Shown one piece after another: positions 11,126-20,514 of a DNA stretch of 64,000 nt. The notes under the pieces are model-generated. The model searched no databases, was not told where the DNA came from, and was given only the letters and a program-made list of their open reading frames with translations. The stretch comes from Blastococcus sp. HT6-4 (GTDB lineage: Bacteria > Actinomycetota > Actinomycetes > Mycobacteriales > Geodermatophilaceae), in the NCBI RefSeq assembly GCF_039679125.1, contig NZ_CP155551.1, positions 2,666,001 to 2,730,000 on the forward strand, read 5' to 3'. The position numbers were made by a program, and so were the translations under genes. The first letter of the stretch is position 1. The number at the start of each line of letters is the position of its first letter.

Positions 11126-11791
11126 ATGAGCACCCCGACCTACACCGGCGACGTCCAGGTCGGCGGCCCCGCCGACGTGCGGGAGCTGCCCGGCCTCACC
11201 ATCAGCAAGGTCGCGGTCAGCGAGATGGCCAACAACGCCTACCTGCTGCGCTGCACGACGACCGGCGAGGCGCTGCTGGTCGACGCGGCCGCGGAGCCCG
11301 ACGTCCTCCGGGCGCTCATCGGCGACGCCGACCTGCGCACCGTCGTCACCACCCACGGCCACTGGGACCACCACCGCGCGCTGCCCGACGTCGTCCGGGA
11401 GACCGGGGCGGCCACCGTGGCCCACCCCGAGGACGCCGCCGCCCTGCCGGTGCCGGTGCAGCGCCCCGTCGAGCACGGGGATCCGGTGACCGTCGGCGAC
11501 CAGACGCTCGAGGTGGTGCACCTGCGCGGGCACACGCCGGGCAGCATCGCGCTGGTCTGGCGCGGCCCGGCGGACGCCGGGGTGCACGTCTTCACCGGCG
11601 ACAGCCTCTTCCCCGGCGGCGTGGGCAGGACCTGGTCGGCGGAGGACTTCGCCAGCCTGATCGACGACGTCGAGCAGCGCCTGTTCGGCGCCCTCCCCGA
11701 CGAGACGTGGGTCTACCCGGGGCACGGCAAGGACACCACCATCGGCGCCGAGCGCCCGCATCTGGCGCAGTGGCGCGCCCGCGGCTGGTGA
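11126..11791 (+). CDS. MBL-fold metallo-hydrolase (glyoxalase II-like)
   Basis: A 221-residue metallo-beta-lactamase-fold hydrolase. Metal ligands can be read directly: HGHWDHH at residues 77-83, H136 in RGHTPGS, D159 in FTGDSLFPGG and H200 in YPGHG. The layout fits the glyoxalase II/hydroxyacylglutathione hydrolase-like subgroup, which acts on thioesters or related substrates; actinobacteria lack glutathione in general, so mycothiol-linked substrates are possible. That last point is inference. It ends nine bases before the stop of the convergent small gene at 11801. Confidence 0.85.
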   Translation: MSTPTYTGDVQVGGPADVRELPGLTISKVAVSEMANNAYLLRCTTTGEALLVDAAAEPDVLRALIGDADLRTVVTTHGHWDHHRALPDVVRETGAATVAHPEDAAALPVPVQRPVEHGDPVTVGDQTLEVVHLRGHTPGSIALVWRGPADAGVHVFTGDSLFPGGVGRTWSAEDFASLIDDVEQRLFGALPDETWVYPGHGKDTTIGAERPHLAQWRARGW

Positions 11792-11800
11792 GCCGCCTCG

Positions 11801-12082
11801 TCACTCCTCGTCGAAGAGCTCGACCACCTCGTCGGCCGTGCCGGGAAGGTGCAGCGGCAGGACCGAGACCGTCCACTCCGGCCGCCGCTCGTCGACGCCG
11901 AGCGCGAGGTCCCAGGCGGCCCGGGGCGTGAGCGGGCCGAAGCACGCGTCCTCGCCGTCCTCCCCCAGGTCCACCTCGACCAGCCACTGGTCCGAGAGGT
12001 CGGCGGCGAGCTCGGAGAAGTCGGCAGGGGTGTCCTCGTCGGGCTCGGGGGTGTCCAGCCGGACCGGGTAGATGAGCGCCAT
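11801..12082 (-). CDS. Small acidic protein, function unknown
   Basis: A 93-residue acidic protein beginning MALIYPVRLDTPEPDED. It has a high content of Asp and Glu, several Trp (DQWLVEVDLG, RAAWDLA) and ends in an acidic tail. No signal peptide or membrane segment is seen. I do not recognise a named family. The start codon follows directly from an ATG at 12080-12082; the much longer open frame upstream is a shadow of the acetyltransferase gene. It is convergent with the MBL gene and divergent from the acetyltransferase. Confidence 0.6.
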   Translation of the reverse strand: MALIYPVRLDTPEPDEDTPADFSELAADLSDQWLVEVDLGEDGEDACFGPLTPRAAWDLALGVDERRPEWTVSVLPLHLPGTADEVVELFDEE

Positions 12083-12169
12083 CCTCCGCACGCTAGGCCC
12101 TGCGGGCCCCGGAGACACCTCGATGCGTCGCGGGAGGACGTCGGCGCGCCGGTGCGTAGGTTCCAGGGC

Positions 12170-12760
12170 GTGACGACAGCACCCGGGCACGACGGCCGGT
12201 CCATGCGGGAGCGGATGCTGGCCGGGGAGCTCTACCTCGCCGACGACCCCGAGCTCGGGGAGCTCAGCTCCCGGGCGCTCGACCTCGTCGCCGCGTACAA
12301 CGCGACGTCGGTGCGGCAGGCGTCGCTCCGGCGGGACCTGCTGGCCGAGCTGCTCGGATCGGTCGGCGAGGACACCGAGATCCGCCCTCCGCTGCGGGTC
12401 GACTACGGCCGGCACCTCAGCATCGGTGCCCGCTGCTTCGCGAACTTCGGCCTGGTCGCCCTCGACGTCGCCCCCATCACCATCGGCGACGACGTGCAGA
12501 TCGGGCCGAACGTCCAGCTGCTCACGCCCACCCACCCGGTGGCGGCCGAGCCGCGGCGGCAGAAGTGGGAGGCGGCGCGGCCGATCGTCATCGGCGACAA
12601 CGTGTGGCTGGGCGGCGGCGCCATCGTGCTGGCCGGGGTCACGATCGGCGCGAACACCGTCGTCGGCGCGGGGGCGGTCGTCACCCGCGACCTGCCGGCC
12701 GACGTCGTCGCCGTCGGCAACCCGGCGCGCGCCGTCCGCCGCCTGGACGAGCCCCGGTAG
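12170..12760 (+). CDS. Maltose/galactoside O-acetyltransferase-like protein
   Basis: A 196-residue left-handed beta-helix acetyltransferase related to maltose O-acetyltransferase (Maa), LacA and NodL, which move acetyl from acetyl-CoA to a sugar hydroxyl. It has the family's N-terminal MRERMLAGELYLADDPEL, hexapeptide repeats (ITIGDDVQIGPNVQLLTPTH, VIGDNVWLGGGAIVLAGVTI) and the C-terminal GNPARAVRRL. The catalytic His is in the LLTPTHPV segment. Start is a GTG at 12170; an in-frame ATG at 12203 is an alternative and gives the more usual 185 residues. Substrate is not predictable from sequence. Confidence 0.88.
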   Translation: MTTAPGHDGRSMRERMLAGELYLADDPELGELSSRALDLVAAYNATSVRQASLRRDLLAELLGSVGEDTEIRPPLRVDYGRHLSIGARCFANFGLVALDVAPITIGDDVQIGPNVQLLTPTHPVAAEPRRQKWEAARPIVIGDNVWLGGGAIVLAGVTIGANTVVGAGAVVTRDLPADVVAVGNPARAVRRLDEPR

Positions 12761-12765
12761 CCGGC

Positions 12766-12805
12766 GAGCCGTCGTCGGCGTCCCCGGGGACGCCGACGAC
12801 GGCTC
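12766..12805. terminator. 40-base perfect palindrome between convergent genes
   Basis: Two 20-base arms (12766-12785 and 12786-12805) are exact reverse complements with no spacer. In RNA this folds to a stem of about 18 pairs with a four-base loop. It begins six bases past the acetyltransferase stop. A second hairpin (12-base arms 12834-12845 and 12851-12862, loop GGGTC) lies just before the M28 peptidase stop. Together they look like a two-sided terminator. T-tracts are absent, as is common in high-GC actinobacteria. Confidence 0.75.
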
Positions 12806-12870
12806 GGTGATCAGTCGACGGGACCGGGCCGGCGGTGGCGCGGCCGGGTCGGCCGCGCCACCACCAGCGA

Positions 12871-14523
12871 TCAGTCCTCGATGTCGTGCCCGTGCACGTG
12901 GTCGTGCGCGAGGCCGCCGCCGCCGGCGGCCTCCTTGAACGTGCCCTCCTCGCCGGCCGGCGCCGGCAGCCGGAACGCCGGGCCGGGGACCTTCTTGCCC
13001 GGCACGCCGTTCACCGGCTCCGTCGAGTAGGCGTACGTGAGCATGGCGAACGCGATGAGATCGCTGTTCACCTCGAGCGCGTCCAGGGCGAGGTTGTCGA
13101 TCTGGTCGCAGGCCTGGTGGTAGCACGGGTCGAACTGCTCACCCGCGGTGCCGCCCCAGATGGCCACCTGCTCCTCGGTCTTCCGGACCTCCGCGCCGGT
13201 GAAGAGACCACCGGAGGGGATGCCGGCGTTGATGAACGCCTGGTAGTCGCTCCGGCCGGAGTACTCGGCATCGTCGTAGGGCACGCCGACCTTGGTGTAG
13301 AACGACTCGTAGAGGTCCTCGATCGCGGTGGAGCCCGCGGGGATCGGCACCGGCGCCTCCCAGGTGGACTCGTCCGAGTCGTAGACCATCTGGACGTAGT
13401 TCGGCGAGCCCACCATGTCGTAGTTCATGTAGAGCGCGATCCGGTCCACCTCCGCCTGCGACAGGCCCTCGACGTAGTCGGCGGATCCGACCAGGCCCTG
13501 CTCCTCGGCCGCCCACCAGGCGAACCGCAGCGTGTTCTCCGGGTTGAGCTTGCGCATGGTCAGCGCCGCCTCCAGGAGCGCCGCGGACCCGGAGCCGTTG
13601 TCGTTGATGCCCGGCCCGACCTCGACGCTGTCCAGGTGCGCGCCGGCCATGACGACGTTGTCAGGGTTCCTGCCCGGCAGCTCCGCGATGACGTTGTGGT
13701 CCTCGCGGATCTCGGCGGGGATCACCTCGATGAACGCGGTGGCGCCATCGGCGGCGAGCGCCACACCCTGGTCGAAGCTCGCGCCGACCACGGGGATGCC
13801 GTGCTGGACCGTGCTGCCGTCCCCGAGGGTCGCCGCGTTGGCGACGATGAGCTCCATCCGGTCGGGGCCGTTGCCCTGGTTGAAGATGACCACCGCCTCG
13901 GCGCCGGCGTCCTCGGCGTTGACCACCTTGTTCCCGAAGTTGCAGGCCCCGCGCTGGACGAGCGCGATGTCGGCGGGGCCGCTCAGGTCCAGCCCGGCGA
14001 AGTCGGCGGCCTCGCACCCGCTGGTCGAGGTGGCCGGGTCCGTGAGCGCGAGGTCGACGGGGACAACCGCGCCCTCGACCGTGCCGGACCCGCTGCCGGT
14101 GAAGACGCCGGTCTCGTACTCGGCCTGGACAGTCCTCAGCTGCCGCAGCACCGCGGGGAAGTTGAACGTGACGTCGACCGGGTCGAGCGTGACCCGGTAG
14201 CCGGCGTCCCGGAGCAGGCCCGCGACGTACTCGACGCTGTCGTCGTAGCCGTCCGTGCCCGCCGCCCGGCTGCCCGGGTAGACGGGGTCGTCGCTGTTCT
14301 CGGCGATCTTCTGGAAGGCGCGCTGGTGCTCCATGACGCCCTCGAGGGTCACGCACTCCAGCAGCTTGGCGTAGGTGTTGTTGTTCCGGTTCTCGCAGGC
14401 GTTCCCTGGCGCGGCGGTGGCCGCGGTGACAGGCAGCGCCAGGGCGACCAGCAGTCCGCTGCTGCCCAGGGCGATGGTTCGAGCCGCCGTCCGTCGTGCG
14501 GACGCGGTCCGTGGTTGGCTCAC
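12871..14523 (-). CDS. Secreted M28-family aminopeptidase with PA domain
   Basis: A 550-residue zinc exopeptidase. A twin-basic N-terminus and hydrophobic stretch (ALGSSGLLVALALPVTAATA) form a Sec-type signal peptide. A protease-associated insert covers roughly residues 140-290 (GLDLSGPADIALVQRGACNF). The M28 catalytic core follows with zinc ligands in GAHLDSVEVGPGINDNGSG, the Glu pair in WWAAEEQGL, and MNYDMVGSPN. Close relatives are aminopeptidase Y and Streptomyces aminopeptidases. The GTG start at 14523 is preceded by AAGGGA. The C-terminal tail is His/Asp rich (AHDHVHGHDIED). Likely role is extracellular peptide use. Confidence 0.88.
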   Translation of the reverse strand: MSQPRTASARRTAARTIALGSSGLLVALALPVTAATAAPGNACENRNNNTYAKLLECVTLEGVMEHQRAFQKIAENSDDPVYPGSRAAGTDGYDDSVEYVAGLLRDAGYRVTLDPVDVTFNFPAVLRQLRTVQAEYETGVFTGSGSGTVEGAVVPVDLALTDPATSTSGCEAADFAGLDLSGPADIALVQRGACNFGNKVVNAEDAGAEAVVIFNQGNGPDRMELIVANAATLGDGSTVQHGIPVVGASFDQGVALAADGATAFIEVIPAEIREDHNVIAELPGRNPDNVVMAGAHLDSVEVGPGINDNGSGSAALLEAALTMRKLNPENTLRFAWWAAEEQGLVGSADYVEGLSQAEVDRIALYMNYDMVGSPNYVQMVYDSDESTWEAPVPIPAGSTAIEDLYESFYTKVGVPYDDAEYSGRSDYQAFINAGIPSGGLFTGAEVRKTEEQVAIWGGTAGEQFDPCYHQACDQIDNLALDALEVNSDLIAFAMLTYAYSTEPVNGVPGKKVPGPAFRLPAPAGEEGTFKEAAGGGGLAHDHVHGHDIED

Positions 14524-14762
14524 GCTCGGTCCCTTCGATCGGTCACCGGCGGCGGGGACCACCGCCGGGGCGCCGACACCGTTGTCGGCACCGGGACCTT
14601 GGCCCCTTCGAGGGGCGGTTGCATAGAGGTGATGTGGCGACACGCACCGACAGGACCGCTGCTCCGGCCGGTGGTCATCGGGGGCCGCGCTCGACGGACA
14701 GCGGGCTGACCTGCGCATTCGCGCGTGGCCCAGGTCACGACACGCCGCAGGCTCGGAAAGAC

Positions 14763-16736
14763 TCAGCGTGAGACGAGGTCACCGTCGGTGACCTGCGGGG
14801 GCGGCAGCCAGCGCCCCCACCAGCGCAGCAGGTGCTCGAGCCGGGCGAGCCGGTGCCTCGGCCGTCCCGTGCGCGCCAGCTCGTGCCCCTCGCCGGGGAA
14901 GAGCAGCAGCTCGGCCGGCACTCCATGCCGCACGAGCTCCACGTACAACCGCTCGCCCTCCCGGGCTGGCACCCGCGCGTCCTCCTCGCCGTGGATGACC
15001 AGCGTCGGCGCCGCGCTGCGCCCCGGCCAGGCCGGCGGGCTCTGCGCAGCCGGCCGCTCGGAGGCGGTCCCCGTGCCGTCGTCGGCCACGCACCAACCCG
15101 TGCCGGCGGAGTCGATCAGGCCTCCCGGGTCGGTGATCGCCGCGTCCAGAACCGCCGCCGCGAACCGGTCGGTCCGGCCGAGCAGCAGAGCCGCCAGGTA
15201 TCCCCCGGAGGAGCTGCCCGCGATCCCGATCCGCTCGCCGTCGAGCGCCGGATCCAGCAGCGCGGCGTCGAGGAACGTGAGGACGTCGTCGACGTCGGGG
15301 CCGCCGAGCTCCCCGGGGCCGGCCCGGCCGTGGTCGGGCCCGTGGCCGGAGGAGCCCCGGGGATCGCACCGGACCACCGCGTACCCGGCCGAGACGTACA
15401 CCTGCGTGTCGACCGACAGCGCCCAGCCCGGCTGCCGGACCGGCCCGCCCGGCAGCACGAGCAGGACCGGGTGCGGCCCGGGCCCCGGCGGTGTCGTCAC
15501 CCAGCCGTGCACCGGTCGGCCGTCAGGCGCGGTCGCCGTCCGCTCCGAGGTGCGGTGCAGCCGCCCGGTCGCGCCGAGCTCCCGGCCGAAGCCGGTGAGC
15601 AGCCGCCGCCCGCCGGGTGTCAGGGCCACCAGCTCCCCCGCGGATCGGTCGTGGCCGACGGTAGCGACGACGACGCCGGCGGCCGCGGCGACGCCGCGCA
15701 CCGTGAAGGGGCCGTCGATCAGCGTCTCGGGCGCCCCGCCCTCCACGGGGACGCGGAGCAGCTCGACCGCCCCCCGTCGTTCGACGCCGGCCAACGCCGC
15801 CCCGTCGGCGAGCACGGGCGCGGTGACGGCACCGCCGCGGCGCTCGGCCGGGTCGAGCAGCGGCTGCAGCGCCCCGCCGGCGACGGCCACCCGGCAGGGC
15901 ACGGCCTGCCACCCGACGACGTCCGGCCCGTCCGGGCCCCGGTCGGGAACGGCGGTGACCACCATCGCCGTGCCGTCGGCGGTGTACGCGGGGAGAGCGC
16001 AGTCCGCGCGGGACCCGGTGACCCGGCGCAGCCCCGAGCCGTCGGGCGCGACGGCGTGGACGTCGCGCACCGGATCGCGGTCGGCGCCGTCGTGCCGGGC
16101 GGACACGAAGGCCAGCTCGGCACCGTCCGGGCGCCAGGCCACGTCGGCGCAGTCGGCCTCGCCGGTGGTGACCTGCACCGGCGCCGGCGGCGGCACGGTG
16201 TCGTCGGCGAAGTCGGCCGGCAGGTCGATGACGAAGACCTGGCTGGGCCGGTCGCGCACGAAGCCGACCCCGTCGAGCCGGTACCTCAGCGTCGTGATCA
16301 GCCGCGGCGGCTCGGCGGCCGGGTCCACGCCGGCCACGGTGCCGTAGCGGCCGTGCTCGGGCACCCGCGCGACGTAGGCGAGGCGGCGCGAGTCCGGCGA
16401 CCACACCGGCGCACCGGCACCCAGGTGGTGGTCGGTCAGCCGCCTGGGCGCCCCGCCCGCGGCGGGCAGCACGTGGATCTGGGCGCGACGGCCCGGCTCC
16501 GCCCCGAGGTACGCCAGCCAGCGCCCGTCCGGGGAGAAGACCGGATCGGTGTCGTGCCGGCCGGAGGTCAGGGGCCGGGCCGGTGCGGAGCCGTCGGTGG
16601 GCACCGCCCAGAGCTGGCTGCGGTGGTCGTCCGCGTCCGGATCGGGCCAGCCGACGGCGACGACGGCGATCCGCCCGTCGGGCGACAGGGTCGGCGTCCC
16701 CGGCGTGCGCAGGAGCGCGAGGTCGGTCGGCCGCAT
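14763..16736 (-). CDS. S9 (prolyl oligopeptidase) family serine peptidase
   Basis: A 657-residue S9C/acylaminoacyl-peptidase-like protein. The N-terminal two thirds show WD40/TolB-like beta-propeller repeats (DPVFSPDGRWLAYLG; APVWSPDSRRLAYVA; DVAWRPDGAELAFVS). The C-terminal alpha/beta hydrolase has the nucleophile in IAGSSSGGYLAALL, the Asp in the following strand region and the His region near HGEEDARVPAREGERLYVEL and GEGHELA. No signal peptide is visible, so it is probably cytoplasmic and acts on short or N-acylated peptides. It starts ATG and lies 26 bases from the M28 gene start region's upstream side, on the same strand. Confidence 0.88.
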   Translation of the reverse strand: MRPTDLALLRTPGTPTLSPDGRIAVVAVGWPDPDADDHRSQLWAVPTDGSAPARPLTSGRHDTDPVFSPDGRWLAYLGAEPGRRAQIHVLPAAGGAPRRLTDHHLGAGAPVWSPDSRRLAYVARVPEHGRYGTVAGVDPAAEPPRLITTLRYRLDGVGFVRDRPSQVFVIDLPADFADDTVPPPAPVQVTTGEADCADVAWRPDGAELAFVSARHDGADRDPVRDVHAVAPDGSGLRRVTGSRADCALPAYTADGTAMVVTAVPDRGPDGPDVVGWQAVPCRVAVAGGALQPLLDPAERRGGAVTAPVLADGAALAGVERRGAVELLRVPVEGGAPETLIDGPFTVRGVAAAAGVVVATVGHDRSAGELVALTPGGRRLLTGFGRELGATGRLHRTSERTATAPDGRPVHGWVTTPPGPGPHPVLLVLPGGPVRQPGWALSVDTQVYVSAGYAVVRCDPRGSSGHGPDHGRAGPGELGGPDVDDVLTFLDAALLDPALDGERIGIAGSSSGGYLAALLLGRTDRFAAAVLDAAITDPGGLIDSAGTGWCVADDGTGTASERPAAQSPPAWPGRSAAPTLVIHGEEDARVPAREGERLYVELVRHGVPAELLLFPGEGHELARTGRPRHRLARLEHLLRWWGRWLPPPQVTDGDLVSR

Positions 16737-16830
16737 GCCGGCGACGCTAGCCGAGGGCTCGTCCGCCCCCCGCTCCCGTCCGGAGGCGGGCGGCGCCGGC
16801 CGGCTCGGCGGCCGGGACGTCGACGGATCG

Positions 16831-16864
16831 GAGCCGCCCGCGGTGGCGTCACCGCGGGCGGCTC
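16831..16864 (-). terminator. Terminator hairpin of the TerC gene
   Basis: Two exact 15-base arms (16831-16845, 16850-16864) flank a GCGT loop. It ends 10 bases after the stop of the minus-strand TerC gene, the right place for its transcription terminator. Confidence 0.75.
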
Positions 16865-16874
16865 CGGCCCGGAC

Positions 16875-18020
16875 TCAGTCCCTCGAGTGGTCGTCCCGGG
16901 ACGTCACGGGGGCGTTCCTCGGGTCCGGCGGGCCTTCCCCGCGCCCGGGGTTGTCGATCCCGTCGTGGCTCGCCGGAGCGGCCACGTTGCGCCCGGTCCG
17001 GTCGGCGCCCGGATCGCCGGCACCGGTCGGGCTGGTGTAGCCCTGCTCCCGGTCGCGCTTGTTCTTGGCCAGGCTGGCGACGGTGGTGATCAGCAGGGTC
17101 ACCAGGATGACCGTCAGGGACAGCCAGGTCGGGATCTCCGGGATCACCGTGATGTGCTCACCACCGTTGAGGAACGGCAGCTCGTTGGTGTGCAGCGCGT
17201 GGATGAGCAGCTTGATGCCGATGAAGCCGAGGATGACGGCCAGGCCGTAGGCCAGGTAGACCAGCCGGTCCAGCAGGCCGTCGATGAGGAAGAACAGCTG
17301 GCGCAGGCCGAGGAGGGCGAAGGCGTTGGCCGTGAAGACGAGGTACGTCTCCTGGGTCAGTCCGAAGATCGCCGGGATGGAGTCGACGGCGAACAGGATG
17401 TCGGCGCTGCCGATGGCCACCAGCGCGATCGCCAGCGGGGTGATGTAGCGCTTCCCCTTGATCTTGGTCGTCATGCGGTCGCCGTGGTAGTCGTCCGTCG
17501 TCGGCACCGCCTTGCGGGTGAGCCGGAGGAAGAAGTTCTCCTTGAACTCCTCCTCTTCGTTGTGCCCGCCGCTGCGCGCCTGCGCCCAGGCCGTGTAGAT
17601 CAGGAACCCGCCGAAGATGTAGAAGACCCAGCTGAAGTTCTCGATCGCTGCGGCGCCGATGAAGATGAAGATCGTGCGGAGCACCAGCGCGAAGGCGATG
17701 CCGAACAGCAGCACCTTCTGCTGCAGTACCCGAGGCACCGCGAAGCTGGCCATGATCAGGACGAAGACGAACAGGTTGTCGACCGAGAGGCTCTTCTCGG
17801 TGATGTAGCCGGCGAAGTACTCCCCGCCGAACGTGCCGCCGTAGAAGAAGAGGATCAGCAGCCCGAAGAGGACGGCGATCCCGACGTAGATGGCCGACCA
17901 GGTGGCCGACTCCTTGAGGGTCGGCGCATGCGGGGTGCGCACGTGGCCGTAGAAGTCGAAGACCAGCATGCCGACGATGGCGCCGACCGTGAGAGCCCAC
18001 ACCCAGAAGGGCACGTCCAT
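16875..18020 (-). CDS. TerC/Alx-family membrane protein, probable manganese exporter
   Basis: A 381-residue polytopic protein of the TerC family, with about eight or nine hydrophobic helices and the conserved acidic membrane motifs FDFYGHVR, EKSLSVDNLFVFVL and ADILFAVDSIPAIFGLT. Members such as Alx and MeeF/YkoY export manganese, sometimes helping load secreted metalloenzymes. That assignment is supported here by a manganese-riboswitch-like leader directly upstream. The C-terminal 60 residues are hydrophilic and basic/Gly-rich. The SD GGAGG lies nine bases before the ATG and is part of a helix discussed under the riboswitch entry. Confidence 0.9.
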   Translation of the reverse strand: MDVPFWVWALTVGAIVGMLVFDFYGHVRTPHAPTLKESATWSAIYVGIAVLFGLLILFFYGGTFGGEYFAGYITEKSLSVDNLFVFVLIMASFAVPRVLQQKVLLFGIAFALVLRTIFIFIGAAAIENFSWVFYIFGGFLIYTAWAQARSGGHNEEEEFKENFFLRLTRKAVPTTDDYHGDRMTTKIKGKRYITPLAIALVAIGSADILFAVDSIPAIFGLTQETYLVFTANAFALLGLRQLFFLIDGLLDRLVYLAYGLAVILGFIGIKLLIHALHTNELPFLNGGEHITVIPEIPTWLSLTVILVTLLITTVASLAKNKRDREQGYTSPTGAGDPGADRTGRNVAAPASHDGIDNPGRGEGPPDPRNAPVTSRDDHSRD

Positions 18021-18027
18021 TGCAGAA

Positions 18028-18160
18028 GACCTCCGGTATCACTGCCGACGTCCGGCACCGGAGGTCTCTCCCGCCGCCGGCCAGGGCCGGCGACCGGCAG
18101 CACCGGAGGCCATGGGACCTCGTGATGACGACGCTGCCGCGGGGGATACTCCCCTCCACC
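18028..18160 (-). promoter_or_regulatory. yybP-ykoY-type manganese riboswitch controlling the TerC gene
   Basis: Read on the minus strand, the leader contains GGAGGGGAGTAT (ends near 18156), then GTCGTCATCACGAGG, then GAGAGACCTCC (18060s). GGGGAGUA, GUCGUCA and a 3' GACCU closing strand are the conserved pieces of the yybP-ykoY manganese aptamer; the first and last pair as helix P1 (GGAGG with CCTCC). Downstream, 18057-18066 and 18028-18037 are exact 10-base inverted repeats; the second contains the TerC Shine-Dalgarno. So the P1 3' strand can pair either with the aptamer or with the SD. Expected logic: manganese stabilises the aptamer, frees the SD and turns translation on. Family facts are known; the switch mechanism here is inferred. 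Confidence 0.75.
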
Positions 18161-18387
18161 GTGCGACCCCGTCGCCGCGCAGGCGTCACCGGATGCGAGC
18201 GCCGGGGTTCTGGCGCACACCGTACCCCGGCGCCGCGGGAACCACCGCCGGAGCGTCCCGTCGCCCCGGCGCGCCGCCCCGGTCGTCCGCTCCGGTCGCA
18301 CCCGGCCCGGCCCGACCGGCACCTCGCCCGAGCGGGTCACCCCCGGGCGCGTCCGACCGCCACGAGCGGGGCCGGACCGGTCCTCCG

Positions 18388-20514
18388 TCAGGCGTGCGCG
18401 GCGTCGAACTGGCGGAGCTCCTTCTTCAGCTCGTTGAGCTCGTCGCGCAGGCGGGCGGCCACCTCGAACTGCAGTTCGCGGGCGGCGGCGAGCATCTGCT
18501 CGTTCATCTGGGTGATGAGGTCGGCCAGCTCGGCCCGGGGCAGGCCCTGCACGTCGATCGCTCCGGCCTTGCCCTTGCCGCCGGCCTTCTTCGACGACAG
18601 ACCCGGCACCGGCGCCTTGCCCCGCGACTGCTGCCGGCCGGAACCGCCCAGCAGCTCGGTGGCGCCCTCGGAGTCCTCGGCCTCGCGGTAGATGCCGTCG
18701 AGGATGTCGACGATCTTCTTGCGCAGCGGCTGCGGGTCGATGCCGCGCTCGGTGTTGTAGGCGATCTGCTTCTCGCGCCGGCGGCTGGTCTCGTCGATCG
18801 CCTGCGCCATCGACGGGGTGATCTTGTCGGCGTACATGTGCACCTGGCCGGAGACGTTGCGCGCGGCCCGCCCGATCGTCTGGATCAGCGAGGTGCCCGA
18901 CCGGAGGAAGCCTTCCTTGTCCGCGTCGAGGATCGCCACCAGCGAGACCTCGGGCAGGTCGAGCCCCTCGCGCAGCAGGTTGATCCCGACCAGCACGTCG
19001 TACTCGCCCTGCCGGAGCTCGCGCAGGAGCTCGACCCGGCGGAGGGTGTCGACCTCCGAGTGCAGGTAGCGGACCTTGATGCCCAGCTCGAGCAGGTAGT
19101 CGGTGAGGTCCTCGGACATCTTCTTGGTCAGCGTCGTGACCAGGATCCGCTCGTCCTTCTCCGTGCGGACGCGGATCTCGTGGACGAGATCGTCGATCTG
19201 GCCCTTGGTCGGCTTGACCACGACCTCCGGGTCGATGAGCCCGGTCGGGCGGATTACCTGCTCGACGACGTCGCCCTGGACCCGGCCCAGCTCGTAGGGG
19301 CCCGGGGTGGCCGACAGGTAGACGGTCTGCCCGATCCGGTCGGTGAACTCCTCCCACTTCAGCGGGCGGTTGTCCATCGCCGAGGGCAGCCGGAAACCGT
19401 GCTCGACGAGCGTCCGCTTGCGGCTCATGTCCCCCTCGTACATGCCGCCGATCTGCGGGACGGTCACGTGCGACTCGTCGACGACGAGCAGGAAGTCGTC
19501 GGGGAAGTAGTCGATGAGGCAGGCACCGGCGCTGCCCGGGGTGCGTCCGTCGATGTGCCGGGAGTAGTTCTCGATGCCCGAGCAGAACCCGACCTGGCGC
19601 ATCATCTCGATGTCGTAGGTGGTGCGCATGCGCAGCCGCTGCGCCTCCAGGAGCTTGCCCTGCCTGTCCAGCTCGGCCAGCCGCTGCTCGAGCTCCGCCT
19701 CGATCGTGGCGATCGCCCGCTCCATGCGGTCGGGACCCGCCACGTAGTGGCTGGCCGGGAAGACGAACAGCTCCTCGACCTCGCGGACCACCTCACCGGT
19801 GAGCGGGTGCAGGTAGTACAGCCGCTCGACCTCGTCGCCGAACATCTCGATCCGGACGGCGAGCTCCTCGTAGACCGGGAACACCTCGATGGTGTCGCCC
19901 CGGACCCGGAAGGTGCCGCGGGTGAACGACAGGTCGTTGCGGGTGTACTGCTCGGTGACCAGGGTGCGCAGCAGCTCGTCGCGGTCGCGCTCCTCCCCCA
20001 CCCCGATCTTCAGCGCCCGCTCGACGTACTCCTGCGGCGTGCCCAGGCCGTAGATGCAGGACACGGTGGAGACCACGACGACGTCGCGGCGGGTGAGCAG
20101 GCTGTTGGTGGCCGAGTGCCGCAGCCGCTCGACCTCCTCGTTGATCGACGAGTCCTTCTCGATGTAGGTGTCGGTCTGCGGGACGTAGGCCTCGGGCTGG
20201 TAGTAGTCGTAGTACGACACGAAGTACTCGACCGCCGCGTCGGGCATCAGCTCGCGGAACTCGTTGGCCAGCTGGGCGGCGAGGGTCTTGTTCGGCGCCA
20301 TCACCAGCGTCGGGCGCTGCACCTGCTCGATCAGCCAGGCCGTCGTCGCCGACTTGCCGGTACCGGTGGCCCCGAGCAGGACGACGTCCTTCTCACCGGC
20401 GTTCACCCGCTCGGCGAGGGCCTTGATCGCCGCCGGCTGGTCGCCCGAGGGCTCGAAGTCGCTGACGACGCGGAAACGCCCCTGGGTGGGCCGGAGATCG
20501 GTGGTCGTGCGCAC
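18388..20514 (-). CDS. uvrB: UvrABC excision nuclease subunit B
   Basis: UvrB is the damage-verifying helicase-like subunit that binds UvrA and then UvrC. The 708-residue protein has Walker [17 protein letters not shown] (around residues 48-63), the damage-probing beta-hairpin region with [20 protein letters not shown], helicase motifs [17 protein letters not shown] and QTIGRAARN, and a C-terminal UVR domain ([19 protein letters not shown]) that contacts UvrC. Starts with GTG. A non-conserved Gly/Lys/Gln-rich linker (about residues 615-645) precedes the UVR domain. With uvrC and uvrA, all three uvr genes lie within 17 kb on one strand. Confidence 0.98.
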   Translation of the reverse strand: MRTTTDLRPTQGRFRVVSDFEPSGDQPAAIKALAERVNAGEKDVVLLGATGTGKSATTAWLIEQVQRPTLVMAPNKTLAAQLANEFRELMPDAAVEYFVSYYDYYQPEAYVPQTDTYIEKDSSINEEVERLRHSATNSLLTRRDVVVVSTVSCIYGLGTPQEYVERALKIGVGEERDRDELLRTLVTEQYTRNDLSFTRGTFRVRGDTIEVFPVYEELAVRIEMFGDEVERLYYLHPLTGEVVREVEELFVFPASHYVAGPDRMERAIATIEAELEQRLAELDRQGKLLEAQRLRMRTTYDIEMMRQVGFCSGIENYSRHIDGRTPGSAGACLIDYFPDDFLLVVDESHVTVPQIGGMYEGDMSRKRTLVEHGFRLPSAMDNRPLKWEEFTDRIGQTVYLSATPGPYELGRVQGDVVEQVIRPTGLIDPEVVVKPTKGQIDDLVHEIRVRTEKDERILVTTLTKKMSEDLTDYLLELGIKVRYLHSEVDTLRRVELLRELRQGEYDVLVGINLLREGLDLPEVSLVAILDADKEGFLRSGTSLIQTIGRAARNVSGQVHMYADKITPSMAQAIDETSRRREKQIAYNTERGIDPQPLRKKIVDILDGIYREAEDSEGATELLGGSGRQQSRGKAPVPGLSSKKAGGKGKAGAIDVQGLPRAELADLITQMNEQMLAAARELQFEVAARLRDELNELKKELRQFDAAHA

